From Tribonema minus (lineage: Eukaryota > Sar > Xanthophyceae > Tribonematales > Tribonemataceae), in contig JAFCMP010000541.1 in assembly GCA_017506865.1 (NCBI GenBank), positions 186,001-250,000 on the forward strand: a stretch of DNA of 64,000 nucleotides, read 5' to 3'. A program made the translations under genes and the position numbers. The notes beneath the pieces were generated by a model. That model was not told the DNA's origin. It was given only the letters and a program-made list of their open reading frames with translations, and did not search any database. Positions 1 through 14,300 of the stretch are shown piece by piece (within the stretch, counting starts at the first letter, position 1; each line of letters opens with the position of its first letter).

Positions 1-46
1 GTGGATGACGCCAGACGACACCCCGCCCGCCGCGAATGAGACGGCG
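1..46 (+). CDS. Possible exon end of the macroglobulin-family gene
   Basis: An open frame reads WMTPDDTPPAANETA and stops at a good donor (GCG then GTGAGT at 47). It could join in phase 0 to an acceptor at 1041-1043, where the coding stretch LSAALLDAPPLPVSVY begins. The acceptor at 952-954 would need a different phase. Between 47 and about 950 I see no recognisable coding segment. Confidence 0.35.
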
Positions 47-3000
47 GTGAGTGCAGCAGTGCTCAGCATTGCGTCATGCTTGCGCGCGGTGTTGTCGAAA
101 AGAGTGCCTTGTGGCTTCCTGAAGGGGACAAGTAGTGGCGTTATGTAGCGGACGGGTGGAGAAGGTGAGAGCCGCAGTGCTCCACCGCTGTTCACCCTCA
201 TGCGAGCGTTTTAGATATGTAAAGACCTGAAGGTGCTGACTTGATAGCGCCATGTTGATTGCGTGTTGGCATTCTGCCCACACCATGTTGAAGTATCATG
301 TTGAAGTCTCAGGCATCAGGCCCCTGCCCCTTACCTACATGCCCGTCAGCCTCAGCGCTCAGCATGTCGTGTTTATGGCAATATCAGTGAACCTGATAAC
401 GACCCTGGCTCCGTCAGTGCAAGCTCAAGCGTCGGAATCTTGCAACCCCGACCGCAGCCCTGACATCAGGCTCGGAGACTGCCCTTGGTTACGCATTAAT
501 TTTGGATGCTGATCCATTCATCAGGTGCTGCAGCGCAGCGTCCTCGCTGCTGAGCCGTACTTCGAAGTATACTTTAAGTCTTCAACTTGCGCTTGCAGCG
601 TATGACCGCATTCAACCCTCAAACCACGCTGACGCTCCTCGCGCCGCTGCCACGGCGGAGCGGCGGCGCGCTTGCCGTTGTTAGCATGCCACTGACAGCG
701 CCACGTCCTCTCCCTTCGCGTCGCCACTTCGAGCCTCGCACCGCGCGCGTCGTACTGATCAATCACCTGGCACCGCAGCGCCACGGTGAGCTTTGAAGCG
801 CCGCTCGCTGTGCGCGAGTCGCGCGGCAACGGCTGGCAGCAGCGGCGGCAACTGCTGCTGCGTGATGGCAGCTGCGCCGCCCTGTCACCCCTGCTCTCGC
901 GCTTATGTACACACCAAAGCTGAGCACTGACCTCGTCCGCGACGCTGCGCGCAGGACGCGGTCATGGCCGGGGGCTACGGCGGCGCCGCCGCCGCCGCCG
1001 CGCGCGCGTGCCGCCGCCGCCGCCGGCGCTGGACCTCGAACAGCTGAGCGCTGCCCTGCTGGACGCGCCGCCGCTACCCGTCTCCGTGTACAGCTCGAGC
1101 ACGAGCTCGTCGCTCGCGCTGAGCGGTTTCGGGGGCCAAGTCGTCTGCGGCCCCAACGGCTGCCCCGAGGGCGTAACGTCAACGCACAACGAGGACGCCT
1201 GGTACTACTCAGACGACAACTGGTTGGTTCACAAGCGCCCGGGGGCGGTGCCGTACGCGGAGGCGGCGGCGGCAGCGGCGGAGTCTGCAGGCGGTGGCGG
1301 CGACAGCGGCGAGGGGGAGGAGGAGGGGGGTGAGGCAGCGCTCAGCGCAGCGCCGCCGTCCTCATCAGCGGCGCTGCTGCTGTCGTCGCCGTCGGCCGGG
1401 GTTTCCGGCGCGGAGGGGGACGGCAGCGCTGCCGCGGTTGAGGGGGGTGACGCGGGGCCGACGCCGTGGGACTCTAGGATGGACGCGGAGCAGGCCGTGC
1501 GGCGGCGGCGGTCGCGCTTCCACGGCGACCTGGAGACGGACGTGCCGGCGTGGCGCGCCTTCGCGCAGTGGAACTACAGGCGCATGTACGCGCACACGCA
1601 GGTGCGCGCGGGGGGGGGGGGGGGGGGGGGGGGCTTTGTGCCTGGTCAGGCCGACCGGGCCGCAAGCACCTAGCTTATGTACTGTAGAGCAGGTGAAGGA
1701 TGGCGAGGGTTTGTAGCAGCGGCTGCAGCGGCGGTGACGGGGGGCGGCGATCTCGGCAACAGTCGCGGCAATGGTGGCGGGGGGCTGGCGGCGGACGCGC
1801 TGTGGCGGTTTTAACAGCAGTGTAACAGGCGCGCGTGTGTGCTCGTTTGCGTGCTCGTTATGCACGTGCAACTGCCACAGGGGGGATGCTCCTGCCAAGG
1901 CTGTCGTTCGTTGCCCCGTAACCGCACATCTGGGGGTCGCTCTCACCCGGAGCTGGCACCGCAAGGACGGTGCTGTGTTGCATACTCCACATGATGTTTT
2001 CCGGTACCGCAGGCGACGTCGCAGAGGTGGCGCTGGTGGCGATGAATACAGGTTTGAGACGTCTTTCAATATGGATGGTCAATGCTTCAGCAACATGAAC
2101 TCGAGAAATGTTCTGACGTGGCTGCTGGCTCATGTTCGCGTCCGCAGTCCCCCTTGTACGTAAAATCCCACTGCCCCCCTTTACCTTCCTGGGCGACTCA
2201 TACATCCATGCCCTGAGCTTCCTGTGCTACAATAACCCTCATCGCCTCCTACCCCCTCACTGAAACCCCCCCTTCCTCAGCGCAACCGCACCACGGAGGT
2301 ACCCCCCATCAGAGACGACATGACGCAGACGGTGCTGTTTGTGGCCGGCATGAAGACCAACGCCAGCGGCATAGCGGCCGTCGAGTTCGACCTGAGCGAT
2401 GCCATCACCACGCTGGCCGTCACGGCGGACGCGTACACCAAGTGAGTGAGTGAGTGAGTAAGTGAGTGAGTTGAGTTTGACCTGACCAATGCCATCACCA
2501 CACTGGCCGTCACGGCGGACGCGTACACCAAGTGAGTGAGTGAGTGAGTGAGTCACTGAGCAGCGGTGTGATGCGCATCACTCGCAAGTAGTGAACAAGA
2601 ACGCCCAGTGTCTGCGATAGTCGACTGCTGCTGCCTGTACGTACTTGAACTGTGAGGTCGCGCGCACCGAACAGCGTCCAGGCCGGCACGCGGAAGGCAG
2701 TCGCAGGCGGCTACAAGCTTGTTAACGTACGCCTTCAATGCCGATAACCTCATGCGTAGTCAAGCATCACGTCTATGGTCGTTCACTGCTTGCTGCGTAC
2801 GCCTGTTGCAGTACTGCCATATGGCGTTCACCTCGCAGCGTCAGCGGCACCTGCTCATGCGCGGCATCGCTATCGCTGTGTCCTCTTGATGTGAGCAGGC
2901 TCGGCGCCATGGGCATCGGCGATCTGACCTTTGCCATCACCCAGCCGCTCGTCATAGAGGCCAAGATCCCCCCGCAGGCAAGTCCCACGCGCCCGGAGTG

Positions 3001-6000
3001 CGCACGCAGGGCACCACTTAGGGTCAGGGTTAGTTTGTACGGCCCCGACGGCAGTTGCCAGGCCGCACGGACGGCGTCATTGCGCCTGAGGGCTGCGTAT
3101 AATAGTCTCTGCGCACCGGCGACGCGCTGAAGGTTGAGCGTTGCACGCTATGGCCGGGCCTTGCACATTGGACTTAACGGGGGAAGGGGTGACGGCGGGG
3201 GGCGGGCGCAGCGGGCAGGCGGGGAGGGGGAGAAGGAACACGAGGTCACGCAGGGGGTCATGCGTTTGCATCGTCCCGATGCTTTGGAGCAATGCTGCCT
3301 GTTGCGATGCCGTACTCATGCATGGTCCCGATGCTTCGGAGTAATGCTGGCAGGCGCAATGTCGCATTCATCATTCCGCAGTGACGACAGCGCTGGCGTC
3401 TCAACTGCTACTTGCTGAGGGTAGCTGCTGCTTTCAGGCAAGCGGGGACGTGTTGAGACCCTCCCTCTCAGACTGTACCCTGGCCTTGCACTCTCTCTAT
3501 GGCCAACCACCTGTCGATCTGCCCATCGCTTTCCCCTCAATTGTTAAGCAGCACGGCACTGCAGTGCTGCACTTCCACCGCGTTAAGCAGCGCTGCATCA
3601 CCACGCTGAGCACTGAGGCACTTCCGCACTGAGCAGCGTTGCACTTTCACGGCTGAGCAGCGCTGCGTTTCCCCCCTGCGCCCCCCCCCCGCGCCAGGTC
3701 ATCGCCGGCGACGTGATACTGATGCCCATCGTGACGACGACGGCGTTTCCGCGCATGCTCAAGGGCATGGGGTTACGCATTTCCGTAACTGCCAACGTGA
3801 CGAGCCCGCTCAGCGCCGTGGCGCCGGAGACAGTGAGCGGTCTGGCGGTCTCCGATGCCGCCACGTGGCGCCCCGAGGAGGCAACAGGGCTGCTCACTAC
3901 CGATGTCCAGGTATGTACACACGCGTGTGATAGAGCACGCGCGCGCTGACAGGTTCGGGGTGATGTCGTGGCGGTGCTTGCGCTGTACGACTGGCGGCAC
4001 ATCTCCCTGCGACAAACCGATGCCAGGCCGTTTCGCTGACAGCGTGACCATAAGCGGCGTTTTTTTCCTGCGACGAACTCTTTTGCTGGACACTTTTTCT
4101 AAATCGCGTGACCACAACTGGCTTTTTCCTACTGCCGTGATACTGATGCCAGAAAGTTTGCCAATGGCGGGCATGTGATTTGCGTAAAATTTGGTGCAGC
4201 ACACATCGAGATTGTCAGCATGTTCGTGACCAATGCCTGCGTTGCGCGGCAGAAAGCCATGGAGGACGTCAAGCAACTCATGGTAGTACCTGGCGGTGAG
4301 TAGCCCTTAGCAACAGCGCTACCACAGGCGCACTACGCGCAGTTCGCCGCGCTTGCTGCGCGCGTTGATGCATACATGGATCCCGTGGTGTTTGCACATG
4401 CATGGTGTCAGGGTTGAAGTTAGGGTTAGGGGCGGGATTTGGGCTAGGGTTGGACATCGGCCGTGCATGCATCTACGTTTCCGTCGGCCGATGCTGCTGC
4501 AGCTCGCGAGCGAGAGCACGCAGACTTACCTACCTTGCGATGGTTGCTAACCCTACCCCCAACCCTAAGCCCCCAAAAACTGAATCACTGCGGGACGTTT
4601 GTCCCCCCTCCGCCCCGGCTTCGCCGCAGCATACGCGGGAGAGCACGCGGTCGTACCTGGCGATCGTCGCTGACAGCGGCGCAGCTGCCCATGGAGAAAC
4701 TGTCACGGCGGACGTAACGCTGCAGGCAGCGGTCACGGGCGGCTCGCAGCACGCAGGTGGGTGTGAACGACCACGCGGTCTTGACTAAATGAAATGATTC
4801 AACTTACACAAGTCTTGACTTGTGAGTATTGGCTCCTGATTGATGAGTCTTGACTTGTGAGCGCTGATTCTTTACTCACGCGTATTGACTCGTGGTACTT
4901 TGACTCATGAGTTTTGACTCAGAAGTCTTGACAGATGAGTTCCAACTTGATTGTCAGCATGGCCCGCCTCTTCCGAAGGGCAGCGGGGACAACCGCAGTG
5001 GTGAGAGCTTAGATGGCTAGCAGCAATTGGAGCAGGCATGAACGCTATACCGTGCAGGATACCCGCCCTTGACACCCTCGGTACCTACCGTATAGCGTCC
5101 GTGGCGCATTTCCGAGGCTACACAATTAACGCTCCGCGCCTGTGCAAGCACGCTTCGCCAGCGCAGCGCCATGCCCAGTGATCCCCGCTGCGACAAGAGA
5201 AGATCGCCATCACCGCGAGCGCATTTGCGGTGTGCTGCGCTTGCGGATCTGTTGCGCGCAGGGGAGACGGACGTCATACTGCGCAGGATACATGCCCTTG
5301 ACACCCTCAATACCTACCATTTGGCGTCCATGGTGCATACCAATATCATGTTTTTCTGAACATGATCCTCTAAAACTAACTCAACAGATTAGAGTTGCCA
5401 GGTCTTTCGAGAAAATTACAACAAAATTATCTTTTGGGGCTCCGAGCTGCTGCTGCGCGGTCAACGCTCCGTGCTTGTGCTTGCGCATCTGTCGCCCGCA
5501 GGAGAGACGGACGTCACGCGGCAGCGCGTGAGGATCATGCCCAGGGGCTTCCCGGTTGAGACTCAGGGCAAGGGCGCGCTGCATCTGGACAGGTGTGTGC
5601 GCGCCTGGGCATGTCGCTTCTTGAAGTTACAGCCTTGAGAACTTCAAGTACATGCTCCTGTTTTCATTCTTGTTGTTGTGTTTCGCGCAGGTCCAACAAA
5701 GGCCACAATTGCCAATAGCAGTTGTGCCGCAGAGTAGGTGCTGCTTAGGACCTCTGCGGATTTTGAAGTAGTGAAGTTGCAGTTGTCGGCGATGCAGCAG
5801 AGGGGGACGGCACAAGCATACGCAAAACCATCTCGATCCTTGAAAGATATGCAGGCATCTGAGAAGTGCTGCATTTGCAGCTTCTCCCCAGCATGGCAAT
5901 GACAAGCTTCACTGGCCTCGGCAGGCGCTGGGGATAGGGGAGATGAAAAGATCCGCACAGTACATTTTTTAGTTGCAGCAAACCGGGATGGTCTTTGACT

Positions 6001-9000
6001 AGCACTACATACGTACAGTACATGCTTAGCAACCCATACCAAACCCTGGCATTCTGGTACACACCTGCATACCCACCTCTAATACATGATGGTACATGCA
6101 TGCACCACCATAGTGCAGGAGGCAGTGGAAGGCCTCACGCGTCCTCCGCTGTTGGCGTCACAGCAACGTCAGTGTCGACGAGGGAGGCAAATGCGTACAT
6201 GAGCACAAGTTCAAGGCATACAACACACACCTGCAAGTGAAGTTGAAGTTGATGGAAGCTTCTAGGGGTAGCACGTGACGACGCCGGGAAGCAAGCGCCA
6301 TCAACCGCCAGCATTCATCACGTGCTGCGTGGTACTTTTCGAAGTACATCTAAACTCAATTCGTATACAATGTTATTATACATACCTCTAGACAAGGCAT
6401 GTTCTTCAAGTGTATCAAGACTGAATATACTTACAAATTCTCATAAATAAGCACTTCTTATATAAATAAGCATTGCTAGAACAATCTGAATGGAATAACA
6501 ACACAAAGACAAGGACACTGAGCACTGCCTCATCTGCGCTGCCGCAGGCCTGACAGCATGGCACTCGAGCTGCCCGCCGACACCGTGGCCGGGAGCCTTG
6601 AAGTTCAAGTTGCAGTCCATGTGTCGCCTCTGCCGGATCTGACTGACACCTGCTCCAGCATCATCGACTCCTGGTTTGGGCGCAACGACTTTGCCAATAC
6701 GCTGGATGGGGCGTTTCCGACGTTGATGGCCGTCAAGGTACGTAGGTATTGCCGTCTTAAGTAATGGAAACAAAAAAAAATTGTAGAGTTCTAGGTGACA
6801 AAGTGTGGTTGGCCGCCAGCGGTTGCACCAATTCAAAAAATTGTAGAGCTCTAGGTGACAAAGTGTGGTTGGCCGCAGCGGTTGCACCAATAACCGTGGT
6901 GGCCGCTGCTGCAGTGGTGGCCGCTGCTGCAGCAGCTGGCCACGAGTCAAACCGTGCCACCATATCCGCAGGAGCCAGAAAGGCTGCCTTCTGTGTGCAA
7001 GCCTTTTAGCGTTCGTGGCATGGGTGTTCGGTATGTGAAGGTCTCAAGTGTTTGGTAGACCAGCTCCAGCTGGTAGCCCAGCACAGGTATCATACTTGAC
7101 GTGCTTCCGCGTCAGGTGCATAAGTATCTACCTACCTACCCCTGCGCGAAACGCAGGGACGCTGAACTACCAGGAGCGATAAGGTCCGAGCCCTTGGGGT
7201 CACGAGTAGGATTTCAGTTGAGCTGATGGCTGAATGTGAGGTTGGGGATAGGGTCAGGTCACACGCGTGATGCACGCGCGCCAACGCCAGCGACGCAGGA
7301 ACCACATGAACATAGACTGGAGGAGATGCGTCCACCAGCGCATTCTGAAGAATGCGCGTCTCACCCTGAGAAGTACGTACATTTGAATACGTCACTGGCG
7401 CGATCGTCAATGCGCATCGAGACGCTCTGCTGCAAGGTACATGTGGACTCAACCAGCGAGCTTGGCATCCATTATCTGGGCATTTTGCCCCCCCGCTATG
7501 CGACAAACCGACACAAAGCACGCACGTCACATCGCAGGCGTGAGCACGCCCCTGATCCCCGCCCCGCTCTCATGCTGCTTTGCAGTCTGCCGTCACACGT
7601 GCACGCGCATGCGGTACAGAGCGCGACGGAGGTGCCGATGCCTTTTGATTTTTGAACACACTCTGATGCCGATTTTCCCTGCTCTTTGCTGCCCCATCAT
7701 CAATGCCAGGGAAAGGGGGCATAAGGTTTTATCAGCGGGGAAATGGCCCATAGCCACCGGCGGCGACAAGTGACAGCCCCCCTATTAAGGCCCTGCTATT
7801 GCACATTTCCATCCATGCCTCCACTCTCACATACCATAAACAGCAACAGCTACTGCAGGATGTTGAGGAGGCCCCATGAGTGCGTGACGTCAACTATGAT
7901 GTACCGCAAACAGCAATAGCCACAGCGAGCTGGTAAACAATGGCAGGAACAAATTGTGCCTCGCGAGCTCTTCCCGTGCACGGGGTACTTGTGCGCAGTC
8001 AGTGCTCAACTGTCTCACCCCCCGCTCACCCAGCCCCCTGACCCCGCCCCCTTCGTCCCTGCTAACCTCAACTTCAACTTGAACCTGTGCTCGACGCAGT
8101 ACTTCGAAGCGCACGCCGTCGGCGCGGGCAATGTCGCGCTGCGAGAGGAGGTCGAGTCGGCGCGCGCCAGCGTCCTGTCCAGCATCCCCATCATGACGCG
8201 CCTCGAGGGCCGGGAAGGGGTGAGATGAGCGCTGCAACCCACCTCACAAGTACTTCAAGTTGAAGTAGAAGTATCCTACTTGCGGTGAACGCCACGCTCA
8301 ACAGTTGCCTCCAGCATCGCCACCATGATGCGCCTCGAAGGCGGACAAAGGGGTGATATGAGCGCTGCAACACTCATGAGTACTTCAAGTTAACGAATAC
8401 TACTTGCGATGAGCATTACGTGTCCAACACGAGGTTTTGTTAACATTGTCGTCGATGATCATGGAGTTTTTGTGCGTATATTTGTTGTGGTTGAGCGTGT
8501 GTTGTATTTTTCTGAAAGGCAGGTGAATGCAGGTTGCAAGGTGTGGTCAGTTTAGAGTAGAATGGATGAGCCTGTGGCTGCTGAGGGATACGATGCGCGC
8601 CGCAAACCTTACAATTCTTGGCTTCTGAATGAGTTTGATAGTAACAACGACTTGTTGCGTCGTGAGAAACATCACAACAACCCATGAATGAGTGCATTGG
8701 AGCATGTTGTTGCCAAGGGGCCAGACAAGCGCAGCCCATGCTGCGACAGGAGCTACGCTAGCGAGGACCACAGCCGCTCATACGGACGGGGCAAGCATCA
8801 GGACTAGGGGGTTGCAGCGCCGGAAGCAATCTAGTTCAAGCAACTTTGAAGTAACACTTGCCTCGATGCACCCAGCCTTTTCTGTGTTGCCTGCCAGCTA
8901 GGGCTCTGCTGCAGCTGCGCGCTTAGCGTCGTCGGCCTGCTCAACTCAACAACTTCAAGTGATGGCACTGCGCTGTTTCCCCAGGTCTCGCTGCGAAAAT

Positions 9001-11326
9001 TTCGCACTCTGCGCCATGCGCCTGTTCCCCTGTCCTCGACGCTTGCGCCCGGCGTGTGCGCTTTCCCACCCGTACATGCTAGGCCTGCGACGCACCACCC
9101 CTGCAATGCACCACCAAGGATTAGGGTTAGGGACGAGTGTCACACGCACTTTCCCGTACCGCTGTGAGTGGGAGCGCGCAGCGCGGGCCTGCGCGCTCCG
9201 CGGAGACTCGTGCGGAACGTGCGATGACGCTCACGCAGCTTCTTTTCTTTCTTCAAAGAGGCCACATGACGCGCTCCGATGACAAGTACATACACCAGGA
9301 TTAGGGTCAGGGTCAGGGTTAGGGTTAAAGATCCGGCTCCGGGGGTTTCTCTGGCAAGTCCTGGCAAGCTCTTGAAGGGTGCTGGTGCCCCCCGCGGAAG
9401 GGGCAGGCCCAAGCCGATGCGTGACACTGGTCTTGACGATGACAATTGTGAGCGCGCAGTGCGGTGGCTGCGCGGACGCGACAATGCGTACATAGATACC
9501 ACGGCTGGCGACGGCTCGCGGCAGCGCCACAGTGCTCAGCGACAATACATACATACATACCCCCGCAGCGCCACAGTGCTCAGGCGCGTGTGCTCCGCGG
9601 GTCTGGTGCGCATTGTAGCGGCGCCGGCGAACAACATTCGTCTCAGCTTAAATGCGCAGCCTTTGTCGCCCGAAACACGGAGTTGGCGCGATATACTCAG
9701 CGGGTGGACTTCATGGAAATGAGTCAGCAACAATGATGAACATGTTGAAGCGCGTCCGCTTCAATCAATCCCACACCTCACCACGAACTTGTTCAAGTAC
9801 GCCAGTTTGAAGCACGCTACAGCTGCTCACCTCCCCCACCCACCCCCCCCCCCTCCCGCCGTTGCCCGTTCTCTGCCGCTGCTATGCGTCCGTTCCAGGG
9901 CTTCAGGACGAGTGACGGCGATGACTCAGACTTGCCCCTCACTGCAAGCGGCCTGCTGTTCTTCTTGGCCGTCAAGCCGGTTGCCGAAGTGCCGGCGGTG
10001 AGGCCATCGTCTGCGCCTGCAGCCGCTAAATTCATTAATTCATGAATTCATTCGTCCATGAACGCGAGCATTCATTGCTTCGGATGTGCAGTCAAGCTCG
10101 AATTAAAGTACACATTCGATTATTGGTGCATGCGTTTGTTGTCGCTTGGGCCTCGTGCGCACCCGCGCAGTTCATGCGTGGCGGCTTCTTTTGTACTACT
10201 GAATTTGGTTGTAACTGTCATGTGGGCGGCTTTTTTTACTGAGGTATGGTTGTAAATTGTCATGTGCTGTGTACACCTCATGCCAGTTGCATTGCCCCCT
10301 GGCAACCAAGCTTCGAGTGGCACAGGGTGTGTCAATTTTGCACTTGCACGTTTTCACGGCCAGCTTGGTCTGCAGATGTAAAGACCTCTTGGGGCGCGTG
10401 GCGCGAGGCGGGTGACAGAAGTTGAAGTTGTGAAAACTTTTGTAGGTGCTTCAAGCACGCCGCTATGCTTGGCTGTATGCACTCGGTAACAGTCTACCTG
10501 CTTGAAGCGCCGGCGGTATCAAAGGTCTGCAGCCTGACAACCACTGGACATGAGGTAACTGATGTTGCAAGAACAAGTGCTTTGCTACGAGTGAGGTCAC
10601 CTTGTTGATGTACAATGTGGAAGGATGCGAGTTGCCATCAAAAGTCAGTGCTCAGCAGCCGTCAGCACGCATCCCAGCAGCAAGGGCCCAAAGCCAGCAG
10701 TGCCAGACGAAAACAACCGGCAGTCGATGGAGGATAGACCAGCTGACCGTCACCTTGCTGCGCCAATAGGACCTGCGATGTGATGCCACTACTTCAATTG
10801 TGACATCCCTGTGCAGGTGCAGAAGTCGCACGCATATTCAGACGTGTCTCGTGTCTCATAGCGGCCGGCGGCAGGCGCACCACCAGCACGCCGCAGCGGC
10901 ACGAAACCGTGGTCATGCAAACAACATGCGGCATAGCAACTGCCGCACGCCTCTAACCCTAGCCCTGATTGCGCACGGCTGCAGGACGTCGTCACGCGCA
11001 CGGTGGAGTGGCTCGTGGCGCAGAGGGACGGGAAGGGAAACTTCAAGTTCAAGAGCGCCGACACGAGCGTCGGCGCTCATCACATGAGGAAGGCCTCGGC
11101 GTACGCCTCGTGCGACTGGGCACGGCCGGAGGCCATGCGCGCGCACGTGCTGCACGCGCTGATGCACGCCAACGCCGAGTACGAGGGGCTGCAGGACGAC
11201 CTCCAAGGTGCGGACCGCTGCTGCTGCTGCTGCTGCTGGTGGTGGTGGTGGTGGTGGCGCTGCTGCTGCTGCTGCTGCCGCTGCTGCTGCCGAGTCTGCT
11301 GCTGCTGCTGCTGCTGCTGCTGCCGG

Positions 11327-11385
<59 letters not shown>

Positions 11386-14300
11386 ACACTGCTACTGCTG
11401 CTGCTGCTGCCGCTGCTGCTGCCGCTGCTGCTGCTGCTGCCGGTGCTGCTGCTGCCGCTGCTGATGCTGCTACTGCTGATTATGACGATGATGATGACGC
11501 TGGTGCTAGTGTTGCGGCGGCCGCCGCTGCCTTCCGCAAGTCGCGGTCATTGTCGGCTGGTGGTGGTGCTGCTGCTCGTTGAGGTCTGCGTCAGCCGGCA
11601 CGCTACGGCCGTTGAGCGATGTCGACAAACACTAAAAACGCACGATATCATACAAGTAGAGTTATGCAGAGCATGTGCGCGATTCTTGTTTTTCGGATCG
11701 CCGCCATGTTCCAGCCTGCCCAGCCCACGACGGTGGCACTTTTGAGCCGACACGCCAAAACAACGCGTGTAGCTCATGTGCACGCCCATTGCTTTTGTGC
11801 ATGCACAGCGTTGGAGGCCCAGGTCTTGGCAGACGGTTTTGAAGACACCGTCATCATGGCGAAAGCGGCCCTGGCCTTGCACAACGGCGGCAGGGAGTCG
11901 GCGGCGCGGGAACTGGCGCAGCGCCTGGCAAAGGCGAGCTCCAATCCTACTTACCATGCGATAAATTTGATCTTACTGTGCTGCAGAGCTACTGCGGGAC
12001 CAGTTCAGGTGCCGAGATACCTGGCGTGCGCCCTGCACCTATCGCTCGCTCGGAGTAGAGGGCACTTGGGCGCACATGATGGTTCGTTGCAACAAAATGC
12101 TTCTTTTGAGCGCACGGACGCTATGAATCGCTCGCAGTTCTGCTCTAGAGCGCCGGGACACTTTTGACGTAACAGCGGGGACGGCGCCGCAGCGTCAATC
12201 AGGGGCAGACAGGGGCATACTCGCCCGGGGAATTGGCGGTGGGGGAACTGCGCCTGTCGAAGGCCGCATTCCTAGGTACATGCGCGCCAGCCACCATGCC
12301 AGTCCATTTGAAAGTGCTGCAGAGCCAGCGTAAACAGTGTTCAGTGGCCGAGATGGAGATGATTCGTGCAGCGAATCGCGCGCGGCGGCAGGTGCTGAGC
12401 CCTACTGACCAACTGGCACGATTTGGAAAAAACACATCCGCCGCTCATGAAGTTGATGAAGTTGTGGTAAAAGCTGATGAAGTTGTGGCCCTTGGTGCAA
12501 TGCTGGTTAGCCCGACTACAGCTGTTGACCTCCATGTGCCCACCACCATATCGGCGCCGCAGACCGTGTTGTGGCGACACTTTCACGGTGTCTGAGCGCA
12601 GGCGAACTTCAGCTCGCCTGGTACCCTTGAAGATACCGGGGCATCATATCGGCAGCTGACAAACACGTTTGTCGGAAGTATTTGCCACATGCACTGGGGC
12701 ACGGCTCAGGGGCAAGCGAGCCGTTATTTTTTGCTGATACTGCTTTGACGCGACCATTTTACGCACATGTCCAATGCATGTCACGGTACATTTTTATAGT
12801 ATACTTCGAAGTATTACTACTTCTACTTTATTTTATCAAGTAGTTCCACGCAGTGCCCAATCGCAGATGTCGGACTGTCAGCTGCTCCACTTCCAGCGCA
12901 GGGGCACAGCTGCCGTGGCAGCAGTCGCGCCCGCCAACTTCAACTTGAAGCCTTGGTTCCTTCTTACTCGTGACAATCCGGCATTCCATTTTTTGGACTG
13001 CATAGGTTGACCCCACCTTAGCATTAGGGTTAGCATTAGGGTTAGCTTGTGTCAGCGCTCGGCAATGCTGAGCCGCGCGTCCCTGAACTTGCGCGCGCGC
13101 GCAGATGCAAGGCGACGACGGGGGCTTCCTGGCGCCGCCGCCGCAGGAGCCGGAGGAGGTTGCAAGCAGCTTTGGCGTCGACTCGGAGGTGAGACGTGCA
13201 GCCTGACCCTACCGTCTAACTCTAATTAATAAGCCCTAGCCTAACCATAATCCCTAACCCTAACCCCTGTTATGAGCAGGGTCAGGGTTACGACTGACGT
13301 CGCGTTTTGTGTGAGGGTCAGGACGACTTAGAGATGAGACGTGAAGCCTAACCCTATGCCCCTAACCCTCATTTCTGAGCCCTTATCTCACGCTAGCTCT
13401 ATCAGGAGCAGGGTTGCGCTACGACTAATATCACGTTTTGTGTTGAGCTTTGGCGTTGACTTGGAGGTGAGATGTGAAGCCTGACCCTACGCCTCTAACT
13501 TCAATAAACATGCCCTAGCCTAACCCTAACCTCTAACCCTAACCCCCTGTTATGAGCAGGGTCAGGGTTACGACTGATGTCATGTTTTGTGTGAGGGTCA
13601 TGACGACTCAGACGCGAGACGTGACGCCTAACCCTATGTTCCTAACCCTAATTCCTAACGCCTAACCTCACCCTAACTCTATTAGGAGCAGGGGTAGGGT
13701 TGTGACTAATGTCACCTTTTGTGGGAGGGTAGGTGGCGGTCAGGATGAATCGGAGGCGAGACGTGAAGCCTAACCCTATGCCCTTAGCCCGTAATTTCTG
13801 AGTCCTAACCTCACTCTAACCCTGCCAGGAGGCAGGAGGCAGGGTTAGGGTTACGACTATATATATGTCACGTTTTGTGTGAGGGTTGCTGGCGGTCAGG
13901 CCGACTAAGAGGCGATACGTGAGGCCTGACCTAATCCTATGCCCCTAACCCTAGCTTCTAAGTCCTGACCTAACTCTAACCACCTACCAGGAGCAAGGTT
14001 AGGGCTGAGAGTGATGTCACGTTTTGTGTAAGGGTTGCTGGCGGTCAGGACGACTTGGAGGCGAGAGGTGAAGCCGAACCTTATGCCCCTAAACCTAATT
14101 TCTAAGCCCTAACCTAACCCTCACCCCTTACTAGGAGCAGGTTTAGGGCTAAGACTGGTGTCACGTTTTGAGTAAGGGTCGCTGCGGCCAGGACGACTCG
14201 GATGCGAGACGTGAAGCCTCCCTCTATGCCCATAACCGTAATTCATAACGCCTAACCTCACCCTAACTCTATTAGGAGCAGGGGTAGGGTTATGGCCAAT

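Noticed and set aside
4197..4294. Extra macroglobulin exon (IEIVSMFVTNACVARQKAME)
   Set aside because: It is open and looks plausible, but exons 3698-3910 and 4630-4756 join in phase 0 and family order without it, and no acceptor gives a matching phase.
10913..11389. Minus-strand poly-Ala protein of 158 residues
   Set aside because: It is the complement of the CTG repeat and the macroglobulin exon. There is no independent support.
11003..11582. Long poly-Ala, poly-Cys and poly-Leu open frames
   Set aside because: They are frames of the CTG microsatellite just beyond a phase-consistent donor.
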